A stretch of DNA of 64,000 nt, from assembly GCA_041690495.1 (NCBI GenBank), contig JAWLHE010000003.1:310001-374000 (forward strand). Direction: 5' to 3'. Shown here one piece after another: positions 58,778 to 64,000 of this stretch; within the stretch, counting starts at the first letter, position 1, and each line of letters begins with the position of its first letter. The notes under the pieces were generated by a model. The model ran no database searches, had not been told where the DNA came from, and saw nothing but the letters and a program-made list of their open reading frames with translations. The DNA comes from DATAAP01 sp041690495. GTDB taxonomy: Bacteria > Pseudomonadota > Alphaproteobacteria > CACIAM-22H2. A program made the position numbers and the translations under genes.

Positions 58778-59827
58778 CTACCCAACCTCGTAGCGCCGAT
58801 AGAAATCCGGGCCGGCGTGGCGGAGATGGACTCCGTCCGCGAAGGCGGGGCGCTTCCACCATGGCGTGGCGTCGCGCATGAGGCGCCGGGCGATCGCTTC
58901 GATATAGGGGATCGAATCCTTGCGCAGGGCGGCGCGGAACGGCTCCATATCGGGGAAGTTCTGGAAGGCCTGCCACCAGATGGCGCGGCCGGCGAGATAG
59001 CCGCTGGCGCCGGCGGCGAAGGCGAAGCCGAGGACGCGGCGGAACGGCTCCATGCCTGCCCCCGCGCTCAGCATCACCCACGGCCGGTCGAGTTCCCGGT
59101 CGATCGCCTCGAACCAGCCCCGCGTCTCCGCCACCGCCGGATCGTTCGAATCCGGATCGGGCACCCTGTCGGCCGGTATCGGCGTTTCCAGCTTGAAGAT
59201 GTCGACACCGTAGCGCGGCTTGGCGAATTCGCGGACGGTTTCGATGACGAGCTCGGGCCGCTTGGCTTTGTCCTCGACATAATCGTGGGAGGCGCTGACC
59301 GAATCGGCGAAGGGATAGACCAGCGGCTCGAGCAGGAAGGCGAGATCGTTCTCGCGGCACTCGCGGCCCACTTTCTCGACCAGCGCCTGCTGCTCGGCGT
59401 TGACGTCGGCATCGGCATCCGGCCGATAGAACAGCATCAGCTTCACGCCGTCGGCGCCAAGCCGTTTGATCTTGACGACCGACCAGCCGGGATAGATGCG
59501 CGTCAGACGTCCGCGCGGGCGCTCCACGAACTCGAACTGCTCGAGCGTCACCAGCAAGCCCTTGCGCGGATCGACATGCTGGATCGCGCGCGGATAGGCA
59601 TAGGCGGGATCGAGCAGGAGCGCCGAGGAATGCGGGCCGAGCTCCTGGATCAGCAGCGCCTTGACGTCGCCGACGTCCTCGTAGGAGGCCTCCTTCACGC
59701 CGCGGCGGCTGGCGACGAGATTGCGGATCGGCGGGCGCTGATCGACCGCGATCATGCGGAAGAAGCCGCGGTCGTCGGAGAGGCGGCGCAGCGCCCAGTA
59801 CTTGCCGGCCGACAGTTCCATTTTCAC
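58778..59827 (-). CDS. LacD/YihT-like class I aldolase
   Basis: 349 residues. FFRMIAVDQRPPIRNLV, GADGVKLMLFYRPDAD, VDIFKLETPIPAD and PWVMLSAGAGMEPFRRVL, then AGASGYLAGRAIWW, match tagatose-1,6-bisphosphate and sulfofructose-1-phosphate aldolases. The Lys in DIFKLE is the likely Schiff base. Together with the PfkB kinase and sugar transporter this suggests a pathway of uptake, phosphorylation and cleavage to triose units. Whether the sugar is tagatose-like, sulfo- or another is not known. Confidence 0.85.
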   Translation of the reverse strand: MKMELSAGKYWALRRLSDDRGFFRMIAVDQRPPIRNLVASRRGVKEASYEDVGDVKALLIQELGPHSSALLLDPAYAYPRAIQHVDPRKGLLVTLEQFEFVERPRGRLTRIYPGWSVVKIKRLGADGVKLMLFYRPDADADVNAEQQALVEKVGRECRENDLAFLLEPLVYPFADSVSASHDYVEDKAKRPELVIETVREFAKPRYGVDIFKLETPIPADRVPDPDSNDPAVAETRGWFEAIDRELDRPWVMLSAGAGMEPFRRVLGFAFAAGASGYLAGRAIWWQAFQNFPDMEPFRAALRKDSIPYIEAIARRLMRDATPWWKRPAFADGVHLRHAGPDFYRRYEVG

Positions 59828-59876
59828 CGGGCCCCGTTATGCTGCGGATGCGCGAAGCTATCCAACGGGCCCGAGC

Positions 59877-60527
59877 ATGTCACGTCTTGCCGTCCTCCAC
59901 ACCGTCAGCGCGCTCGCCGAGCGCTTCAAGGCGATGTTCCGCGAGAAGATCCCGGATGTCGACGCATTCCACATGGTCGACGAGAGCCTGCTGCAGGACC
60001 TGATGCGCCACGGGCCGAAGCCGGAGATCACGCGCCGCGTGGTGAATTTCGCCGGGCTGGCGGCGGATGCCGGCGCCGACCTGATCGTGTTCACCTGCTC
60101 TTCGACCTCGCCGGCGATCGACGTCGCGCGGCAGACGATCTCGGTCCCGATCATGAAGATCGACGATCCTATGGCGGCGCGCGCGGTCGCGCTCGGCCGG
60201 CGCATCGGCGTGGTCTGCACGACGCACAGTACGAAAGGCCCCAGTGCCGATCTCGTCCGCGCGCATGCACGCGAGAAGGGGCGTGACGTGGACGTGGAGG
60301 GGCTGCTGGTCGACGGCGCGTTCGAGGCTCTGTCCACGGGAGATCGCGACGCGCACGACCGGCTGGTACGCGCGGCCGCCGCCGATCTGGCCAAGCGCAC
60401 CGACGTGATCGTGCTGGCGCAGGCGTCGATGGCGCATCTCGAGGATGGGCTGAAGTCCGAAGTATCCGTGCCGGTGCTTTCGAGCCCGCACCTGTGCGTC
60501 GAAGCCGTTGCCGCACGGCTTGCATAA
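59877..60527 (+). CDS. Asp/Glu/hydantoin racemase superfamily protein with one catalytic Cys
   Basis: 216 residues. Cys74 in VFTCSSTSPA fits the first catalytic Cys; at the place of the second the sequence is VLAQASMAHL, with Ala183, so the second Cys is lost. Two-base racemases need both. One-Cys members include decarboxylase/isomerase types. The start ATG at 59877 is divergent from the aldolase. Function not known. Confidence 0.78.
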   Translation: MSRLAVLHTVSALAERFKAMFREKIPDVDAFHMVDESLLQDLMRHGPKPEITRRVVNFAGLAADAGADLIVFTCSSTSPAIDVARQTISVPIMKIDDPMAARAVALGRRIGVVCTTHSTKGPSADLVRAHAREKGRDVDVEGLLVDGAFEALSTGDRDAHDRLVRAAAADLAKRTDVIVLAQASMAHLEDGLKSEVSVPVLSSPHLCVEAVAARLA

Positions 60528-60839
60528 GATCGCAGCGGCAAGCACCGCTGCGTCGCCCGCGGACTGACCTGCCCTCGGGCGCGAGGGTCCGCGGGTCGAT
60601 CCGCGGATACGGATCCGAGCGCGAAACCGGCAAGGGGCGCGCGAACGCGGCATGGATCCCGCACCGAAAGGCTCAGGCCGGCGGGCAAACTTCCCTTTCC
60701 GGTCAACAGCTTGGCGTCTTCTACCGGGCTGTGGCATGGATCACAGCGCGGTCCGGGACCCGATCGTCATAGGTAAGACCGCGCCCATAGTGTGCTCCGC
60801 ACTGGGGGTGGTGCTATAATTCTAATCGCGTGATCGAAG
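60528..60839 (+). other. Intergenic region before the LysR gene
   Basis: Directly after the racemase stop a perfect hairpin (CGCAGCGG, CCGCTGCG; 60531-60552) may end transcription. TATAAT at 60815-60820 lies 20 bases before the LysR start; its -35 is poor. Nothing else is seen in the 312 bases. Confidence 0.45.
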
Positions 60840-61841
60840 ATGAAACGCCTTCCCTCCCTTGATTCCCTGCGGGCCTTCGAGTCCGCCGCGCGCCACTTGA
60901 GCTTCACCAAGGCTGGCGAGGAACTGCACGTCACCCAGAGCGCGCTGAGCCACCGCATCAATGCGCTGGAAGACGATCTCGGGGTCAAGCTGTTCCGCCG
61001 CCTGACGCGCAAGCTCGAGCTGACCGCGGCCGGCGAAACGCTCGCCGCCGGCGTGCGCCGGGGGCTTGCGGAGATCGCGCGCGCCGTCGCCGCCATCGAC
61101 CGCAAGACCGGCGCCGAGCCGCTCGCGGTCAGTTCCCTGCCCTCGGTCGCGGCGCGCTGGCTGGTGCCGCGCCTGCCCCGGTTCCGCAATCAGCATCCCG
61201 ATATCGACGTGCGGATCAATGCGGACTCTGCGCTCGTTAACCTGCAGGCGCACGAGGCCGACCTCGCCGTGCGGTTCGGTCCGGGCGTCTATCCGGGCCT
61301 GCATGTCGTCAAGCTGATGGGCGACAGCGTGTTTCCGGTCTGCAGCCCGCGCCTGCTGGCCGAGCGCGGGCCGATCACGCATCCGGCGCAGCTCGCCGAC
61401 TGGCCGCTGCTGCACGACATGCCGACCGAGCTGGACGGCAGCGGTTCGGGCTGGTCGCACTGGCTGCAGCATGTCGGCGCCGCCGGGGAGGTCTCGTGCG
61501 GCGAAGGGCTGCGCTTCAGCCAGGCGCTGCTGACCCTCGAGGCCGCGGCGAACGGGCTCGGCGTGGCGCTGGTCCGCCGCAGCCTGATCGGCGACGATCT
61601 CGCATCGGGCCGGCTCGTGCGCCTGCTGCCGCACGAGGCGCCGACCTCGTTCGCCTATTACATCGTCTGCCTGCCCGAGGCGGTCGACCGGCCGGCGGTC
61701 GGCGCGTTCTGCAGCTGGCTGATGGCCGAGGCCGCGGCCTGGTCGGCCGAGCAGGCCGGCATGATTCACCCGCCCGCCAATTCCGACGGGCCGAAGGGCA
61801 AGGCGGCCGCGCCCGGCGGCCGGGTCGTCAGGCTGCGCTGA
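60840..61841 (+). CDS. LysR-family regulator, GcvA type
   Basis: 333 residues. The HTH is in LRAFESAARHLSFTKAGEEL, HVTQSALSHRINALEDDLG; the effector domain has the GcvA-like SLPSVAARWLVPRLPRF and DLAVRFGPGVYPGLH. The C-terminal 40 residues are a low-complexity tail. It converges with the ABC importer genes and is possibly unrelated to them; GcvA-type members often control a neighbouring gene on the other side. Confidence 0.92.
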   Translation: MKRLPSLDSLRAFESAARHLSFTKAGEELHVTQSALSHRINALEDDLGVKLFRRLTRKLELTAAGETLAAGVRRGLAEIARAVAAIDRKTGAEPLAVSSLPSVAARWLVPRLPRFRNQHPDIDVRINADSALVNLQAHEADLAVRFGPGVYPGLHVVKLMGDSVFPVCSPRLLAERGPITHPAQLADWPLLHDMPTELDGSGSGWSHWLQHVGAAGEVSCGEGLRFSQALLTLEAAANGLGVALVRRSLIGDDLASGRLVRLLPHEAPTSFAYYIVCLPEAVDRPAVGAFCSWLMAEAAAWSAEQAGMIHPPANSDGPKGKAAAPGGRVVRLR

Positions 61842-61859
61842 CCGGTCGCGAGCCCGCCG

Positions 61860-62615
61860 TCACAGGCCGGCGTCGGCCCCATAGCGGCCCCGCGCCCGGC
61901 GCTCGAAACGATGGAGCAGCATGTTCAGGCTCACGGCGACGACGAAAAGAATGAGCGTAATCGCGAGGATCTGATCGCCCTCGACGAGCGCGATTCCCTG
62001 CATGAGCAGATAGCCGAGGCCCTCGCGCGACGCGAACATCTCGCCGATCAGCGTGCCGAGCAAGGTCAGAGACAGCCCGACGCGAAGCCCGCTCAGCAGC
62101 TCCGGCAATGCCGAGGGGAGCAGGACATGGAGAGCCACTTGCGACGGGCTCATGCGCAGGCTGTGCGCGGCCTTGATGAAGACGACCGGTATGTTTTGCA
62201 CCCCGGTCATTACGAACAGCGTGATCGGCATGATGCCATGGATGGCGCCGAACGCGACCTTGGCGGACAGGCCGAGGCCGAAGATCAGCAGGATCATCGG
62301 ATACAGGGTCACCTTCGGCAGCGCATAGAGCGCCGTCAGGATCGGCTCGGCGACGGCACCCGCCACGCGCGATGCGCCAAGCCAGGCCCCGAGGCCGACA
62401 CCGCCCACGGCTGCGATCGCGAAGGCCAGGGCAACCGCCTCGAGCGAGGCAAGGGCATGGCTTGCGAATCCGTCATCCGTGATCAGCCTGCCTGCCGTCA
62501 GCACGGTGGCCAGCGGCGACGGCATGGCAAATTCGCCGGCCCAATGGTGCAAGGCCTGCCAGGCAAGGAGCACGCCGCCGGCGACGAGGAGGCGGTCGAT
62601 TGCCGTCCTGCTCAT
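61860..62615 (-). CDS. ABC transporter permease, SsuC/TauC type (second)
   Basis: 251 residues, six hydrophobic segments. LPKVTLYPMILLIFGLGLSAKV and AAHSLRMSPSQVALHVLLPSALPELLSGLR (cytoplasmic loop) are typical of nitrate/sulfonate/taurine permeases. It overlaps the first permease by ATGA. Two different permeases without an ATPase in sight suggest a heterodimeric channel. Confidence 0.93.
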   Translation of the reverse strand: MSRTAIDRLLVAGGVLLAWQALHHWAGEFAMPSPLATVLTAGRLITDDGFASHALASLEAVALAFAIAAVGGVGLGAWLGASRVAGAVAEPILTALYALPKVTLYPMILLIFGLGLSAKVAFGAIHGIMPITLFVMTGVQNIPVVFIKAAHSLRMSPSQVALHVLLPSALPELLSGLRVGLSLTLLGTLIGEMFASREGLGYLLMQGIALVEGDQILAITLILFVVAVSLNMLLHRFERRARGRYGADAGL

Positions 62616-63370
62616 ATTCGCTCCCGGCGCCGCCGCATCCTCTGCTCGAACGCATACAGCAGAAGATTGATCGCGGTGACCGATCCGAGCACGAGCAGCA
62701 TCAGCGCATACATCGTCCGGTTCTCGAACTCGTTATACGCGAAGGCGATGGCATGGCCGAGGCCGACCGTCGACAGTATGAACTCGGCCGCGATGACGCC
62801 GATGAAGCAGTAGGCCACCGCAAGCTTGATCCCGGAGATCAGATAGGGAAACGCGGACGGGATCATGATCCACGCGATCGTCTGCAGCGGCGAAAGCCTC
62901 AGCACCCGCGCGGTCTTTTCGAACGACCGCGGCACGCGATCAAGCCCGTTCATCGTATTGATCGCCATGACGACGATGGCGAACATCGCGCCGACGATGA
63001 TCATCGGGATCTCGTTCAGCCCGAAGATCAGAATCAATGTCGGATAGAACACGAAGACCGGCACCGCGTAGTAGCTGGTCAGCAGCGGAGCCACGGCACG
63101 CTTGAGCCGCGGCGCCGCGTGCAGTCCGATCCCGAGGAGGATCCCCAGGACGATCGAAACGGCGATCGCGATCGCGACGACTCTCGTCGTCGCCACGATG
63201 TCGTCCGTCGCCTTGCCGGAGGCGAGCAGTTCAGCGAGGCCCGCGGCCATCGCCGACGGCGGCACCATCGTCAGCGGGTCGATGACGTGCAGCCGGCACA
63301 GCGCCTCGAGCAGGCCGACGGCGAGCGCGACGACCGCGATCCGCAGAAATGCGATGCGCCGCGCGCTCAT
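62612..63370 (-). CDS. ABC transporter permease, SsuC/TauC type (first)
   Basis: 252 residues. VPVFVFYPTLILIFGLNEIPM and KTARVLRLSPLQTIAWIMIP are the family segments. It starts 87 bases after the binding-protein gene. Confidence 0.93.
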   Translation of the reverse strand: MSARRIAFLRIAVVALAVGLLEALCRLHVIDPLTMVPPSAMAAGLAELLASGKATDDIVATTRVVAIAIAVSIVLGILLGIGLHAAPRLKRAVAPLLTSYYAVPVFVFYPTLILIFGLNEIPMIIVGAMFAIVVMAINTMNGLDRVPRSFEKTARVLRLSPLQTIAWIMIPSAFPYLISGIKLAVAYCFIGVIAAEFILSTVGLGHAIAFAYNEFENRTMYALMLLVLGSVTAINLLLYAFEQRMRRRRERI

Positions 63371-63457
63371 CCGCGCGCCCCCGGCCGCCCATGCCGAAGC
63401 GAGAACGTTGCGGTCATCCCGGAGAGCCCGCTCGCGCGGGGGCGCCTGCGGTCCGCC

Positions 63458-64000
63458 TCAAAGCGCCTTCTTCAGATCGGCGGGCAGATAGCTCTGGTCG
63501 ATGACCTCGTTCCAGTCAACGCCCGTGCCTCCGGCCGCATTGATCAGATCCAAGCCCTCGATATTCGCATCGAGCCCCTCCCGGTCGAAATCGCCGCGGC
63601 TCCAGTACCCGACCTTTGCAAACTTCGCCGTCACCGCCTCCGCGACCGCCGGCTCCAGCCCATGTGTCTTCGCGATGATCGCCGCCGCCGCGGTCGGGTC
63701 CGCATAGATCGTCTCGACGGCCTTGCGCCGCGCCGCGATGATGCCGCGGACGAGATCGCCGTTGTCCTTCAGCCAGCTCCGCTGGGCGAAGCCGACCGTC
63801 TGCGTCAACGATGGAACATAATCGCCGAACGCGAAGGCCGGCCGGAACTTCTTCGACAGCCGGGTCGCTATTGGCTCGATCACCGGCATTACGTCGATCG
63901 CGCCCTGGCCCAGCATGGTGATGCCCTCGCGCAGGCCGCCGGTCGCGATCAGAGTGAAGGAGTCGGGCGAGATCCCGGCGCGCTTCCAGACCATCCGGCC
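63458..64000 (-). CDS. NitT/TauT-type ABC substrate-binding protein (5' part outside window)
   Basis: The C-terminal 180 residues or so are visible; the frame is open through the window edge. SFTLIATGGLREGITMLGQGAIDVMPVIEP and RGIIAARRKAVETIYADP, then the end VIDQSYLPADLKKAL, are typical of SsuA/TauA-like proteins. The substrate could be a sulfonate, a pyrimidine precursor or another small anion. Confidence 0.88.
   Translation of the reverse strand, partial: GRMVWKRAGISPDSFTLIATGGLREGITMLGQGAIDVMPVIEPIATRLSKKFRPAFAFGDYVPSLTQTVGFAQRSWLKDNGDLVRGIIAARRKAVETIYADPTAAAAIIAKTHGLEPAVAEAVTAKFAKVGYWSRGDFDREGLDANIEGLDLINAAGGTGVDWNEVIDQSYLPADLKKAL

Overview
GC-rich, tightly packed chromosomal DNA from an alphaproteobacterium. 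The evidence is the rplU-rpmA-obgE-proB-proA order, TRAP transporters, alphaproteobacterial type III ornithine decarboxylases with homospermidine synthase, and dispersed palindromes typical of the class. I cannot name the genus; a Rhodospirillales- or Hyphomicrobiales-like lineage fits.

Layout. 1-3508: the 3' end of a partner-switching/two-component module (SpoIIE phosphatase, RsbT-like/histidine kinase/receiver hybrid, receiver-HisKA_2 kinase). 3661-10208: a thioesterase, then a leftward ribosomal/housekeeping operon (rplU, rpmA, obgE, proB, a class D beta-lactamase, proA, a glycosyltransferase), with the beta-lactamase lying between proB and proA. 10326-13170: an Ntn-hydrolase, a secreted HExxH protein, a small ORF and a DUF72 protein.

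13310-29740: a 16.4 kb integrated phage-derived element. It sits in a tRNA-Ser(CGA) gene between 41-bp direct repeats; the left copy is a 5' half-tRNA and the right copy completes the intact tRNA. From right to left it carries a tyrosine integrase, a ribbon-helix-helix protein, an excisionase-like HTH protein, a Toprim primase, a RepA-like ATPase, an iteron-like cluster, an HTH gene with long homopolymer tracts, a capsid protein, tail assembly, tape-measure and fibre genes, a proteasome/HslV-like protein, a four-gene operon of unknown function, and a large lipid flippase/O-antigen ligase fusion next to attL. I find no terminase, portal, head protease, connector or tail-tube gene. It is therefore either a decayed prophage or a satellite-like element that would need a helper. 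This is the most interesting part of the window.

29953-42899: a CYP152-type peroxygenase, DUF488, DedA, a soluble chemoreceptor-like protein, then a catabolic region. That region has a GntR regulator divergent from a DHDPS-family lyase, and an IclR regulator divergent from a PhyH dioxygenase - TRAP transporter - zinc alcohol dehydrogenase - MetX-like operon. 42900-43849 is mostly non-coding, with a probable small RNA and a 20-residue lysine-rich protein. 43850-49655 is a polyamine cluster (ureohydrolase, decarboxylase with a long structured leader, homospermidine synthase, second decarboxylase, acetyltransferase).

49696-60527: metallo-beta-lactamase-fold and Nudix hydrolases, HrpB helicase, and a sugar-type cluster (PfkB kinase, two ABC permeases, binding protein, LacD/YihT-like aldolase), then an Asp/Glu-racemase-like protein. 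Dispersed palindromic repeats flank the permease pair. 60840-64000: a GcvA-type LysR regulator and a NitT/TauT-type ABC importer that runs off the window end.
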